A stretch of 64,000 bases of DNA from Lichenostomus cassidix (taxonomy: Eukaryota; Chordata; Aves; Passeriformes; Meliphagidae). The DNA is taken from NCBI GenBank assembly GCA_008360975.2, contig CM039211.1, positions 20,680,943 to 20,744,942 of the forward strand. The letters are read 5' to 3'. Numbering within the stretch: the first letter of the stretch is position 1; the number at the start of each line of letters is the position of its first letter. This document shows, piece after piece, positions 12,206-26,360 of this stretch. Below the pieces are notes generated by a model that saw only the letters and a program-made list of their open reading frames with translations, was not told where the DNA came from and did not search any database. A program made the position numbers and the translations under genes.

Positions 12206-15200
12206 GTATTTTCTGTTTCTTTGTATGACTTAAATAATTTGTTTTACTTTATATAATACTACTTCCCTGTAATGTGTCATGTGGAAATGTGATGCATTTC
12301 CATGCTATGTAGCTTTTTGTTTGTGGAATTTTTCTTGCATGTTTCTTAGTGAAAGTCTTAAAACAGTTGAAATGTCTTTTTTACAGACTGTTAACTTACC
12401 ATAGTGCAAGCAACTGGAGTTTAGACTTATAATGTGTTAGTTGTATTAGCAACTAAAAAACACTATTCACTGAATTCAGTGTTGTTCAAGTCATGTTTTT
12501 TGTTCCTTAAGTAAACTTCGAATTAAAATGCTATTTAGTAATGTGTGCTTAAACTTTACTCCATTTATTCAAACAGTAATTGAGTAGCAGAATGTTCCCA
12601 GGGCAGCACCTCACACATACCAGTGATAAAAGTAGTAGAAATGAACACTTCTTCCTTTATTATTAGTTAATTCATTCTTCAAAGAGCTCTTTTCCTGGTT
12701 TGTTTTTAATTTTTAAAATGAATTTTTGATATTTTTGGTGTCCTGCTCTTTGAATGTATTTAGGTGTGAAATAGTTGGAGTAATGGGTAAGGAATTAATA
12801 CTAATTAATAATGAAAGGTTCAAAATGCCAGTGCAAAATCTACATGAGAATTTGAGCTTTGAGTCCAAAATGAAAATTGTTTAGCTTTGTGAAATCTTAT
12901 CTGGGCAGGGTGTGTGTTTGGAAATTGTCTGCTGCATTTTTGATTATGACAATCTAAGTTATATATATTTCTTCTGAAGCTTTTGTTTTTTAAAAATGTT
13001 GTCAAGGCCTGAAGAAAGAATGAAAAGTTCAGGATACAGGAAACAGTGCTGCAGGCCTGTCAGTGTGATAACATTCTATAAATTTTGTTGCTTGAGAAAC
13101 AGCTGTCATGTCATGTAACAAAATCTAGTAGATGATCATCATTACTGTGTGTCAAGAAAAGTTTAAAAGCTGTTTTGTGCTTCCCATTAACAAATGTTTA
13201 AAAAACTTTACTTGTACATTTAACTTGAATTACAATAGTTCTCTCAATAACATAACATTTAAAGGTAATCATATATCTTTTGAGAACAGCATAGTCATGT
13301 GGAATCAAAAATAGATTTGAAGTATCTTCCAAAATTTAATTTCCCTTGTTTTAGCTTAGAAAAATACACATTGAATTTGTTAAATTGCAGTTAATAGAAC
13401 TTTCAAATTGTCATCATTTGACTCTGTTGGCAATTGTGGCACTTAAGAAACCTTCTATTCTTTGTCAGGTAAGATGTAACAATTACAAGAAATTTTTGCC
13501 CATTCTAAGATATGCTAAATATCCTTTGGGGATGGGGAGAACATTTCCTAGGAAATAACACAAGTAACACTAGTATTCCTTACTGTTAATATAGTGTTGT
13601 TTCAATTAATTTTCCTCAAAGGATACAGGCAGTCTGTGTTCAGATCATTTAGATCAGTTGAGGCTAAGGAATTGCCATGTGAATAAAGCACTGTGCAAAA
13701 CAGCAGCCATGGTCTGTGTCTTTGAAGATCAAATGTTGTGCAGCAGGGTGTTTTCATATTGGGTTGCTTTTTGTTGTGGAGTGGTCATGCTTCCTGATTA
13801 AGGGCACTTATAAATTCTCACAATATCTTCAGTTATGCTGGGACATAGGCCTTGGCTGTTGTCAAATACCCCTTTGTGGCAGGGATATTAACTGAATCAT
13901 GCTATTTGTTAAATTGGTTCATTAGCTGGCTACTTTAGTTGGATTCCTAACTGCTTTCAAGGTGACTGGTTCTAAAAGTCCCGCAGAAAATTGGTCAAAG
14001 GAAAAGTTGAGTCTGAGGTGTGAAATTAAAGTGTATTTATTTTTTCTGTGATATATTTTCTGTAATTAGTGAGCCATTGCTCATCTTTGAAATCAGTTTT
14101 ATTAATTTTTCTGCAAGAGATGAAAATCTGTCCATTTATTTTAAAATGGCAGTGGAATGTTTTTAGGTCACTGCTATTAGTCATCTGTAGTACTACTGCT
14201 CATGTCATCTCTGAGGTTCTTTTTTAAGAGATTATTAAAATGTGCAAGAGATTCTTTTCTGTGATATATTAACATCAAGTGGACTGAATGTTGGTGTATT
14301 TATTTGTTACCATACATTTGTATGCTCTTAGTGATGATAAGTTCAAGTGGGAACCATTGAGGTTCAACATGGTTTGTTCATTAAAAGATACTGTCCTGCC
14401 TTTTGTATTAATTTAATTTATCCCAGACCCTAGGCTTGTGTTCAAAAGATCCTAATGTGCTTAGACATGCCTAATTTTACTTTGTAGCATCAGTTAAAGT
14501 TCAAGTAATACTAGGAAAATGAGTTGTAAAGGGTAGACATCCCTTCTTCCATTTACCTCAGTCCATCTTTCTAGTTTGTGTAGACTTACTAATGATCAGC
14601 TCGTATTTCCCAGGAATACATTGAACAACTTCTGTTGTGCCTTTGTTTTCATAAGTTTGCCTCAGTTCTCAAAATGTCATTTGTACAACACTGAATTATT
14701 TCCTTCTCTACATGAGCTGCAATCTGCTTTTGCTTTCATACAGACTGTATTCATCTGTTCTATCACTCTTTTTTCATTGCTTACTAACTGATCTCCTTCC
14801 GCTTATATTTTCTCTTTCTGTCTTCCCATTGGGTAATTCTTTAAAAGGAGGTTAGATTGAAAGATTGGGTTTAAGAGTTCTGAGTAAAATACTTAGGAAC
14901 TGCTTGAAACATTTTTGTATTTGATGTAAGTAGTTATGAGTTGCAAGGTTCCTTCAAGAAGCAGAGGTAGTGGTTGTCAAGAGTTAGATGAAATGAATCA
15001 ATTTTCCTAAGCTTTTGTGGCCTAAAAAGGTGTTGTGATGACTTCTTTTTTTTTCTGAACTGAAAACTTTTTGAAGGTAAAATAAAGAATTGTGTATTAT
15101 CACTAATGAACTGCTTAGAGATGTAGACTGGCTTTATTTTTTTGAGTGGAGAATTTAGTTACTGAGATTCTTAATGGAATGGTGGGGGGTTTTCTATGTC

Positions 15201-18200
15201 TATTTCAATTCCATATTGCAATTCCATATTGTGATTATAGTAATAAAAATCAGCAAAATTTGTTTTCTGTGGTAGACTTCTTAACTGATTTTTCAACATA
15301 GCAAGTAAAAGATTGGTTTACATACTAATCCAAAACAAAGTATGGAGCCTGAAGAGTTACTGTTGCCATTTGGGGAGTGGGTATTCAGGCATAACTTTGT
15401 GTTGTTATAAATGGCCCATATCAAGCTTCCAGAGGACCATGTATCTAAGAAATCAATCTGTTCTACAATGTCATTAATGGGTAGTGGGTGTAATTTTTGT
15501 TTCTTTACCTTACAGCATAGAGGGTAGCAAGAAACAACCAATGTGATGCATATGCTTCCTTATATTGGTGCTCTTTTAAAGAATTGATTAAATTTGAAGG
15601 AACTAAATGTAAACCAGGAAAGGTTCTAAAAATGCTTAAAGTACTTTTAGGTTTTCAGTTCAGTGGTTATTCTCCCACTTGAAAATAGGTGAGCAGCTTA
15701 AGTTAATCTTGAATATTGTGACACTTCTAATTTGAAGCTTTTAAAATATTTGTTTTCTGAAACCTAATTCTGTCACTATTCAGGGAAAAATGTTCATCTG
15801 CATTTAGTTAACTGAATTTTTAGGTGCAAAACCATTGCTTCAATATCCTAATTTTTTCACTATACTTGTATTCAATTCTTTTAAGAGATGAATTGGGCCT
15901 CCCATTTTCATCAGGCTATTGATTGCATCAGAGGAAATCCATTCCAACTTGAGTCACAAATAGAGAAATTAAATTACAAGTTTCTCTTAGCACACTCTTA
16001 GTTTTATATATCAGTGCTTCTCTGTCTTAAAGTTTTAGCTTCTCATGTGGATCTACTGTGATGAATCTTCATTGTGCCTTATTTGTGGTACATTCTGGCT
16101 ACAGAATTTGATGTACCACTCCTTCAGTGCATACGTTGCCTTCTAGGTGACTTATTTTTGCTCAATTCTATTATATTCCCTTATCTTCCTGCCTGCCTTG
16201 TGTGGATTTTTGAGCTGATTGGCATGTAGTTGGAGAGAAAAGTGTGATGATTGGTCTAATTTAAGCCCACAGACTCCAGAATCAGGACTGTACAAGTGTT
16301 AACACTGCATTATCAGTCTTCTAGTAAAGGCTCTTTTAGGTCAGATTGCAGAGTACTTTACTGATGTAACATGGAATTAAATTCATACAGCTGTAGCCTT
16401 AATGACAGTGGAATTGAAGCACTCCTGCCTATCTCTTGTACTCCTTTGTACGTGTCTTTGTTAGCTTCTTTTCTTTAACAGTAAATATTTGGCACTGTTA
16501 GTTCTTGTCTCTTCATCTTCTGGTGTGAAGTTTTCAGCAAAATGTTTCAAATTATCTTGAAGTAAACAGTCAAACTAATAAACCAACTTAGGACAGAAGC
16601 TGTCTTGAAAAGAGATTTCTCCAGCTAATTGAAACCATGGTCAAGAAAAGCCAATAAGTTTGAAGTCAGTTTGAAGAATAAGGTGCAGTAAACTTTGTTC
16701 TTTGTTACCAGACAGTAGTGCATTGACCCCAGCAGAGGATGACTTTGGCTCCTTTAAAGATGAAGTCACCTTAGATTACACAACACATACATAATACTTA
16801 CAATGTTATTAATGGAGAAAGGACTTTTCGATACCTACTTTCATATTTTCCAATTGAAATGAAGATGTACATAGTGAGTTTGAGCTCTTTTTTTGAATGT
16901 GCTGTCCAAGAAGATAGTCAGTTACTGAACAGGTGCTCCTGGGAAAAAAGTGTGAAGGAGGATGTCATGTGGAAACTCCACAGATGCTACAGTTGGGCAG
17001 TGTGTTTGATATTTGTATAAGAGTCACACATTTTTTCATTTGTTTTTTGGGAAAAGAGAAGAAAATAGGCATACTTGCAAATGCCTTTGAAAACTGTTCT
17101 TTACAGCAGTCAGGAATGCTAAGTTATATTATGTCTGCTACCCATCCAGAAAGGGGCATATACCTGTCATGTTACTTCTTGGTGTACCCTACTCTTATTT
17201 GACTAAATTGAAGACAAAGACTTCTGTTTCTCATCAACCACTGTTACTCAATCTTGAGCATGGATCTGAGGATTTTTTTAAAAGTTCTTTTGAAGTCTAA
17301 ATTATGGAGCAGAAATCCTGCATTATTAGGGCTGGAGTTGTGGGTAGTTATATAGCTATGCACTGGAGGTTCCATGTAAGCTTGACCCCACCGGTGGCCC
17401 CTTCCAACTGTAACCAATCTGTGCTTCCTTTGGATCCAAACTCATTGGTGAGCAAGTTGAGCAATTTTTTTTTACCCTTATATTTTTATGATTGATCCTG
17501 TTTTACTTAGCAAATGCTTCGGATGCTCTTTTCCACTCTGCTTATCACTATTACAACTGGGTATTTCACAAGAAGCCAGTGAAATTATCTTCACAGTAAA
17601 ACACCTGTTGAGGTGGTTGGGATCACACTATAACCTCCCTCTCAGTAAATATGGACAATGATGATAACTCAGAATATTCTGTGATTCTGTAAAACCCAAT
17701 AAACACTAACCCAGGATGTTTGGTTCAGGATGTCTGCGCCACCATCATAATGTTTGTTAAAGTACAATTCCTGCCTATTTCTGTCACTGAATGTGAAGTA
17801 CTTCTGTCATGCCCAATGATAAGAAGCTAAGCTTAAGCTACCTTGTTGAAACTCCATTGACTTACTTATCATGGCAAGAGTAAAGTCCAATCTCCCATAA
17901 TTCCTTCAGTTATATAGACTAAAATTTAAGTAGTTAAAGTCCTGCAATCTCAGACATATTTTATTTTGTTAAAAGCCTTCAGGGCTATTTTGGCAGTGGT
18001 TCCTATTTTAGTGGAATTTGAAAAAGAAGGCTCGGCGTGATGTAGGCATATGGCATGGAAAATGCCTTGAGTGCAGCCAACTTCTAAAGCTCTGTACATA
18101 GCTACAATAGGAGCCACAAAACAAGCCTCAATAGGCTGGCCTCTTAGCTCTGGCTATAAATAGATGAAACATAACTGCTCTATTAAGAGGAGAGCTTGGA

Positions 18201-19296
18201 AGAGTGTGGGAAATAATATTATGGTGATGACTTTCCTTCACTCTCCTTTCATCTACCTTAATCTCTGACCATCAGGCAACAGCTGGTAATAATCTTGAAT
18301 TATAGACTACTGTTGGTCTCTATAGCTGATTAATTTTTTACAGATGCTTTCTGCAAACGTTTATGTTATTTGCTCAGATTGATATTTTTATGCTTGTTTC
18401 CTTGCCAAGCAGTTGCTGCTACTTAGTAGCTACTAGACCTCTCAGTGGGGTCAGTCAGTTTTTTAATGGGTCACTTAGCACTGTCAGCACCTCTGATCAC
18501 ATAGGCACTTGTCTTGTGCCAGTTAACCATCTTCCCTGTGAGATTCTGTGGGGTTAATAAGGGAGAGGCCTCTGGAATGGCTCTATTTGTCATGCAGGAA
18601 AGCTGACAGGATCTGAGGGAGGGAATATTGGGTTCCACTAGGTTTAAAGTCAAAACAAATATTTCTAGAGAGCCACAGCTTTCACAGTGACTTGAACAAT
18701 TTATATAGGAATTTGAGACTAAACTAATACGAATGAAGATTAGTCTAAGTTTTTTGTTTTTTTTTTTTTGCAGTAGGTTTTTTTTGTTCTAAAAATTAGA
18801 CACCATCTATACTCTTAGGTGTAGAAAATGGTCTTGGTTTTCCACTTTTCAGGTGAGAGCTCTTTGAGATGCAGCTGAATCAGGCCTTCATACTCATTCT
18901 GAATAGAAAGAGCAAAACTAAGGAGCATAAATTCACTGAAGGAGCAGAGATAGGGTTAGACTGATTGAATTGACATCAGAAAAGTGCTTAGTGTCTTCCC
19001 TTAAGGCTCTGAAGAGATGTGCAGGAGATAAGCAAACCTGATCCACAGAGTTGTTTTGCTTTGTCCACTCACCTTGAATCTATCATGTAGATGTCAGTTC
19101 CACTAGTAGATATGAAAGGAAAATTACAAGAGAGCAGGGATGCCAGAAGAAAATGTGGAAAAGTTACTGTTACTGGAACAAAAATAACTATGGAAAAATC
19201 AAAAATTACTGGTTTTTTAAGATGTATTGTAACCTTAGGAATTAACAAATGTATGTATGGCACTAGAATAATTCCAGGTCTTTCTTGTGATTTCAG
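12206..19296. other. CSNK1G3 large intron
   Basis: 7.1 kb of AT-rich intron with few recognisable repeats. Only weak CR1 tail-like pieces near 17.4 and 17.7 kb stand out. No extra exon with good splice sites was recognised, though this was judged by eye. Confidence 0.55.
17380..17692 (+). mobile_element. Possible decayed CR1 3' tail pieces
   Basis: The segment 17,388-17,427 (GTGGCCCCTTCCAACTGTAA, then CCAATCTGTG) resembles the last bases of CR1 in sense. Positions 17,672-17,691 contain ATTCTGTGATTCTGTA, like two copies of the CR1 terminal octamer. The middle is not recognisable. Confidence 0.4.
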
Positions 19297-19403
19297 GTAG
19301 TAAGCTCAACAAATGGAGAACTGAACACAGATGACCCAACTGCAGGCCGTTCAAATGCACCCATCACAGCTCCTGCAGAAGTAGAAGCAACGGAGGAAAC
19401 GAA
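19297..19403 (+). CDS. CSNK1G3: CSNK1G3 coding exon (C-terminal linker)
   Basis: The acceptor GATTTCAG ends at 19,296 and the donor GTATGT starts at 19,404. The 107-nt exon has 35 codons plus two bases of a Lys codon: [19 protein letters not shown], then [16 protein letters not shown]. It sits after a 7.1-kb intron and before a 6.4-kb intron. The [18 protein letters not shown] stretch is the clearest CSNK1G3-specific match in the window. No defects are seen. Confidence 0.95.
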
Positions 19404-22400
19404 GTATGTCCTTCTTTTTATATTCTTTGGATCTTGTGTGCTTGGCTGCTTCAATATTTTTCTCATATAGTTTTTAAAAAATATTGTCTGAACTGAATAG
19501 CCATTGGTGAGGGGCAAAACTAAATTGCTGTATTAAATTTTGTCTTTAAATTTTTAAATAGTAGAGTTCTTATAGCCTGTACTTTTTTAGGCTGAGCCTT
19601 CAATGACATGTCTTGCTATGCTAGCTAGAGAAGTGCATGCATTTTTGATACTTCAACTCATTTTGAAATACTTATTTTAGATTAGTGTTTTGACTACCAA
19701 AAGCCATGCATGAAAGATGTGAAATTCTTCCTCTGTATGGTATTCTGATTCTCTTTTTTCCCTTACTCTCTTTCTGTATAGCTGCCAGAAAGTGTTGAAC
19801 ATGTGGTGAGTTATACAGCACAGGCAGGCAGAAATAGCCCCAGGAGCTTTGTTCTTGTTACTTGGTTTAAAACTAATTTCAGAGAATTTAAAAATAAAGT
19901 ATCTGTTTGGAAATGGCAAAATACATTTTAATTCTGTGAAACAATTAACTGTTTTTACAAAAAGCCACCTTCAGGAGCTATTCTGCCTGCTTCAAATCCT
20001 GCTTGCTTTTAAGTTATGTAGTCTGTGATGTATTTTATGTCAACCTTTTTAATGGGTACTAGAATATGTTTTATTACCTTCTATTCTGTTTGAAAGGGGA
20101 AAACATTCTTTTTGGATATTGCAGCATTCAGGTAGTATATTAACATCTAGAAAATAACTCACATGAATAAGTAATAAACGCTAGCAAATGTTTGAACTTT
20201 TCCAGTTTTCTCTGTAAACAAAGTATTTACCAGAGTATTAGTCTTTGGCACCCTTCTAACTAAAATGTATCTTCAGGGTTCCTTAATGTTACAGTGTAAT
20301 GAAAGGGAAAAATATTAAGGTCTGTTGATATGGGATGGACAACTAATGTTTATATATTTGAGTAGTAGACTTGCAAAATAGTACAGAAAAGTGTTCTTGA
20401 TAGCTAAAGGCAATATGAATTCCAACATGTTTTATTTTATAATTGTGCTTGAAATAGGCTTTTTCAGGGGTATGGATCTAGTTTATCATAAAATAGAGGC
20501 ACTCAAGTTTGAAGGATACTTTAGAGGCAGAACAATCCAGTAGGCATTCCTTAATAGCAGCAAATTTTCTAGGACCCATTTTCCTAACTTTTAGGAAAAG
20601 GGAAATTTCTCAAAGTGCAATTTATTTTCTTTGAAGCAACTGTTCTGCAGGTTCTGGTTTTGATAGGTAATATTTCTTTGCATATGTAATTAATAATCTT
20701 AAACAGAGGTAGGTGTCTGTTGTGCCACATTTTTGCACTGGCTGTCTGTGAGCACTGAGAAAGCTGCCATCTTCGTAGAAGACTGTATGATTTTACTGTC
20801 AAGAGTACAGTTTTTTTATATATACTTGAAACAAAAAAAATCCCAAAGAGCAAGCATATTGATAGGCTCCCCATAGATAAATTGCCTGTCCCTTCTCTTC
20901 AAATAAGCACAGAGATAACCTCCCTTATGTTCAGCTCATGTATGCGCAGAAAAAAAGATTAACTTTCTTGCACTTTGCGTAGTGCTTAGCACAATTAAAC
21001 CCATTTTTAGTCACCTACTTTACTTAGTTTTCTGCAGAAAATTAAGGGAATTCTCAGGAGCCAAGATGCTCAGCTTTAGAAGTGTAGAAGTTAATTATTT
21101 CTGATATAAATATATAATAGACAAATACGCTATCTTTGACCTTTTTGGCCTAGTCTTAACTGGTTTTGTTACAGACAAAATAACTAGTGTCAGTGTCCTA
21201 CTCTTTAGATTAATTTTCTTTCTTTTCAGTATGAAACACTCAAATTAGTGTTTTAGCACTGTCTGTTTAAACTGCAGTTTCCTCAATCACTGGATGTTCT
21301 TTTGGAGGCTAGCAGTTGTTTTATATTTTGGTAGTAATTAACATACATGCACGCCCACTTACACGCACATCCTCCCCAGCTTTACTGTTAAAATCAATGC
21401 AAAGGCAAACATTTTTTCATAAACAACACTATAGAAGACTTAGGTGATTTTATATCCTAACATGATGATTACAAGCATCATATCAAAAGGGGTTGTGAGA
21501 CATTTAAAGATTTGTTTATAAATTTTACGTTGTGGAGTAGCATCAGGGAATGCAATTACTAGTATCGTTCATGTTTATGACATGGTTATTTTTGGTTTTA
21601 AGGGGACACTATTTTCTCAAGAGACTCTCACTTTGTGCCTCTTTCATAATCTTTTCTCTACCTAAAAGTATGAGCAAAGCTAACCTCTCCTGCTCATATC
21701 TTCTGTTTATAACATTTCCTCATACTCTGAGGAAATAAACTTGAATCTTTTTTAGAAACACTTCATTCTTTGTTCTACACGTTTTCTTAGTTTTAGAAAC
21801 TTGGTATGACTATATCTTCATTTAAAAGATCTAAAAGAGTGTCCCTCATGTGGAATTGCCTCCATTACATATGATTTTAACTATGAGCACTAATGTAATT
21901 AACTGAATATTAGAGCTTCTGTTACCATTTTGGTGAAAAGCTGTAAACCAGAAAGGATAAGGGTTTTTATTGGTTTGGGACATGTGACCAGCATTTAACC
22001 AAACGTTTCATTGTTTGATAAAGATTTCTGTACTCATGTGCAGTATACATTCTAAATCTTACACCATGTCATTTTCATGGTGGCTGTGCAGCTAGCATGA
22101 CTTAGTGGGCACTTAGTGTTTTGGGCATTTTGGTGGTTTTGTTTTATTTGTGAGTGTTGGGGGAGGAGATGTTGTTGGTTTGGTTATTTTTGTTGGTTTG
22201 AGTTTTTAGAAAAGTAGCTTTGTGCCCTATTTCAGTTGTTACTTACTGACATTGTAAAGCAAGGAGAAAACTAACCTGATCACTGTGTTGTCCTAACGCT
22301 TGAGAATCTGCAGACCTATCTGTAATCTTCTACAGATGACCTTTCCTTTATCATATTTATTAATCTGTCTTTACTCTTTGCTAGCCATCAGAACAGTTGC

Positions 22401-25400
22401 TTCTATGAAGCATGTGTGATTTGGATAACCAAAATGCTATTCTGTGGGAAGGCAGAGAAGTGCAAACAGGAAATTATTATATGATCTCTCCTTTTTGCAT
22501 TTTGCATCTTTTTTGCCACTTTAAACACTTGCTACTAATTCTGCAGTAAAGTGCCTGCCACATGCTTGATGGCAAATATAAAAACACAGCTATCTAAACA
22601 CAAATGACAAATTAAGTTGCTTTAACATGTTGGCCCAAGGGACTGCTCAAGTAGTAAAACGAAGGATATATAACAGGAAAAAGGTATGATAATGTTTTTA
22701 GAAGGACAAGAAGTGTGTGAAACCATAATTCTGAGATTGCTATCTTAGATAATATCTCAAAGGTCACTTTAGATTGTACAGAAGAAGTGCAGTGTTTTTG
22801 AGTTTTATAGATTGCTATTATACTGCCTGCTCTAGAAATGTTACATAAACTACAGATAAAGCTTGGCAGTCATTAAATGCTTTATTTAAATAGAAACATC
22901 CTTTCCCAGAATTAGAAATTTTTAAAACTTATCTATTCTTCTTTACTTTGCAAGCATATTGAATAGCATAATAAATTTGTGGTTTAATAGTCCTTAATAA
23001 TACACCTATCTATAGCTTTAAATATGGCTCCAAGCAATGTAATATCTGTATTATATGTAAGTGACAGTATCACCCTCTAGTGACAGTTTTTCTAAGAACA
23101 AGTCTACATTTCTGTTATGAATATGCACTGTGGATCTCTAATTCAGGGTTATGTTTCTTTCAAAAGATTTGTCAGGCAATGCAGTCTGATCTGTCTTAAT
23201 CCCATGTAAAGCCACGTATATTTTAAAATTACGTTTATTTGACCTTGGAAGGTTTGATAAGTGTAGCACTTCTGGACTTAAAAATACAGGGTGTTTCAGT
23301 TTACTCCAGTTTAAATTTCCAAGGCAGTCCCGTGATTTACAATTCATCATGGAATTTGCATTACTTTAGTGCTTTTTAGATATATTATATATTAATAAGG
23401 GATTTATTTTCCTATACCAAATAAAAGTTTTCAGCATTTAGTGATTTTTCCCTGTTTTGGAATACAGTTGAATAGTTTTTTATAATTAGATAAAAAACAA
23501 AGAAAACAACTGTTAATAGAAATTATTCTCATTATTATAGTAGTATTATGCAAACTCCAAAAGACCAGAGGATTAAAGAATCAGTTCATTATGTTGGTTA
23601 AAAATAGAACTCCTGATTTCACCATTGCTTGGTGCCCTTTTTCTCTGTTTGACAGAGAAGCAGCAAACTAAGTAGGTAATGCTTCTGCAGGGCAGTATAA
23701 GATTTGCAGCAAGGATGAGTTAAATTTTTCTGATAAGGAAAGCAAGAAAACCTAAAGTGTCCTTGAATTGCAAAGAGGATTCAAGTAGTCCTAAACATTT
23801 AAGAAGTCTAATCTACTTGGGTTGTGCTCCATATAAGCAAAACTTCTTTAAAGAGTAAAGTCAAAATTCTGGATTGCTGTTCTAGAATAAAAATTACCTG
23901 TCTGCTGTACTTTCATCTTCCTGCAGTTACTTACATAACTTATGGGTTCTGCATATGCAGATGTTACAAATCAAGACAAAATTTAGGGCTTTCCCTAAGG
24001 CCTCCTAATCCCAAACAAGTGTAAGAGTGATTTAGCATCACAGTTGAGGGTAGGATTTCTTCATCTACAGGACCATAGAATAATTCCTTTTTAAAGGGGG
24101 GAGCACTGTAAAATGCTTTGCTTTGGTATATGTCATATATCTATACATAAAATATTTGAGGTGAAAGTGAAACTAAATTGGAGTTCATACATCTACAAGT
24201 AAATTCAGAGCTTAAGTGATAATGAATGAGGTTACAGGCAGATGCTAAAAAAGAAAGGGTTAGTAATTAGGGGGGAATTTCAGTTACAGTCCGTGGCTAC
24301 TACCCTTGAAAACCAATTATGTCTCTTCTTTAAGAAGTACTTTAAATTTAGTAAATACAGGATGATACTTCTGCTAGCTGTAAAAAAAGTACTTACCTAT
24401 GTAGTTTCCCCTACTGAATTTTAATTTTGGGCTTCCTCTTCATCAATAACCAATGTTTCTTTCTGCTGAAAGTTATGTAACTCTCAGAGCAGTTCTGGTC
24501 TGCCTCTGCCCACTGCTACTTTTTCAGTGACTGAGCGACAGGGTGCCTTGGATATTTTGAGAAGGTAACTTCTGTCTCCCCTTACTTTGGATGTTGTTCT
24601 CACCCCCTGTAGAACCTTATTTTTAGACCCTTATTCTCCCTGACTTTAAATGCTTTTCCCATTTCCCACATTCCAAACTAAATCATCTGGATTTCTTTTG
24701 AATTTTAGTGATATAAAATGCTTGGTGAACTTAAGGATTTACCAATCAAGGCTAGTAAAGCAGTACATCGATATTTTCACTGCTGTTGTACTTTACAGTT
24801 TAAGACTCTTCAGTGTATATTGCCAGTGAGAATTCAATAACCAAACCATGGAACTCCATGGGACAAACTCTGTTAAAGTAGACAGCTTGCATGTTCAGTT
24901 TTGATCACACATTGTGAACCCTTTAGTGTGAAGCTTTATTTTTAAAGGTGATGTTCAGGACCCAGGAGCTGCTTAAAATAAGTCTTAACAGTACATTTAA
25001 ATGAATTAATTTTCCTTGTGTTATTTGTTGCTTTCCTCTCTAGTTTATTTTCAAAAGTGCTTTCTGGACTTCTGCAGTCCTTGTCTATATTATCTATGTC
25101 TAACTCCCTCCGACTCCTATTTAATTTTGTAGTGTTTTTTCAGGTATTTTCAGATTGTCTCTATTGGCTAAGTGAAATTCACAGCATTTGTCAGTTTAGG
25201 TTTCATTAATGTAGCATGCAATAAAGCAGAAGAGAGAATATCAGTGTTCTTTATACTTAAGCTGCGATTTTTCACTGCGGTAGTATTATCGCAGCACTGG
25301 AACAGAACATTAATTATATTGTTCATGAACTTTGTCTTCTAAAATATCATGGGGAATAGCCTTGAAGAAAGTTTTTCCAAGTTCTGGTTGAGAAAGGAAG

Positions 25401-25846
25401 CTCAAGTTGTTTTCTGGTTTTAGCAACAATAGTGTCTTAAGTACTCAGTTTGGGTGACACAGTCATTAGCACAAGCTTCTATTTTCGTATTGCCAGTTAA
25501 TATAAGAGTACTCAGATAATGAAAATTCTTTATTCTTACAAATCCATGTTTAAGTCAGCCTATTATACCTATGCTTTTGATACTCTCATCAATAACCTAA
25601 ACTTAATAGGTACTTCTATTACAGCTTTTTTAATTTGATAGTTTTTTACAAAATAAGGTGAAATGTGTCAAAAATATCACTGCTTCAGTTTCTTTCACTA
25701 ATAAATCAATCGCCTGCAATAGAGCTTAATGTGTTCCTTGTGGTGCTGGCTATACCTGAGCTATGTACTTCAAATGAGACATACAGGAGAAAGTTTAGTT
25801 TTGTGGTTTCTTTTTATATCATATGTAATTCATGTCACACTTGCAG
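19404..25846. other. CSNK1G3 last large intron
   Basis: 6.4 kb of AT-rich intron. I see no interspersed repeat. One perfect 8-bp inverted repeat near its 3' end is listed separately. Confidence 0.55.
25261..25295. other. Small inverted repeat (potential hairpin) in the last intron
   Basis: The arms GCTGCGAT (25,261-25,268) and ATCGCAGC (25,288-25,295) are perfect reverse complements around a 19-nt loop. They are unusually GC-rich for this intron. It lies about 550 bp before the last exon. It is too small to be a microRNA precursor. Confidence 0.5.
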
Positions 25847-25901
25847 GTGCTGCTGCTTATTCAAGCGGAGGAAAAGGAAAAGCATTCAGCGCAACAAATG
25901 A
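25847..25901 (+). CDS. CSNK1G3: CSNK1G3 last coding exon (cysteine/basic membrane-anchoring tail)
   Basis: The acceptor CTTGCAG ends at 25,846. One base completes the split Lys codon. Then CCCLFKRRKRKSIQRNK and a TGA stop at 25,899-25,901 follow. In CK1 gamma the cysteine cluster is S-palmitoylated and the basic run helps hold the kinase at the plasma membrane (established for the family). The cluster and the KRRKRK run are intact, so the anchor should work. The bird sequence has Leu where I recall Phe in mammals, and Asn-Lys at the end where I recall His-Lys; both are conservative for this function. The 3' UTR follows directly. Confidence 0.95.
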
Positions 25902-26354
25902 CTAGAACCAAACAGAACATGGGAAAATGCTTATTTGTTCAACTGTTGTCTTGTGATCTTAGAAAAAACCCAACAACAAAACCCAAAGCAAAAACCTCCG
26001 TAATAAACACATTTTCCAAGGACTCCCTGAGAGACAATATCATGCCTCTGTGCTTTGATTTGGTTCTTCTGCATCCATCTTTTATTTCTTTAAATCATCT
26101 ATTCTGAAAGCTTTAAGGTATTGTCAAATAGGAGTGCTTCTTTGACCATCAACATATGGACCAATGAAATGACAGAAATGAACAGTATCTTGAGCAAAAC
26201 TGAACTTGAGTACTTCTTTCCTAGGAAGTAGTAGCAGTGTCTTAGATGAAGACATGTCATAAATCAGTTTACTTGAGTTTGTAGCAGTGTATCTAAAGCA
26301 GTTTTCTGCAAAAATGCAGAAGAAAAATACAGGTACACAACCATATTGCAAAAT

Positions 26355-26360
26355 AATAAA
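26355..26360 (+). promoter_or_regulatory. Possible proximal polyadenylation signal
   Basis: A canonical AATAAA hexamer lies 454 bases after the stop codon. No strong GT-rich element follows directly, so use is uncertain. Confidence 0.35.

Noticed and set aside
25261..25295. U4-like small nuclear RNA fragment
   Set aside because: The loop shares a few bases with U4, but there is no extended similarity, Sm site or 3' structure.
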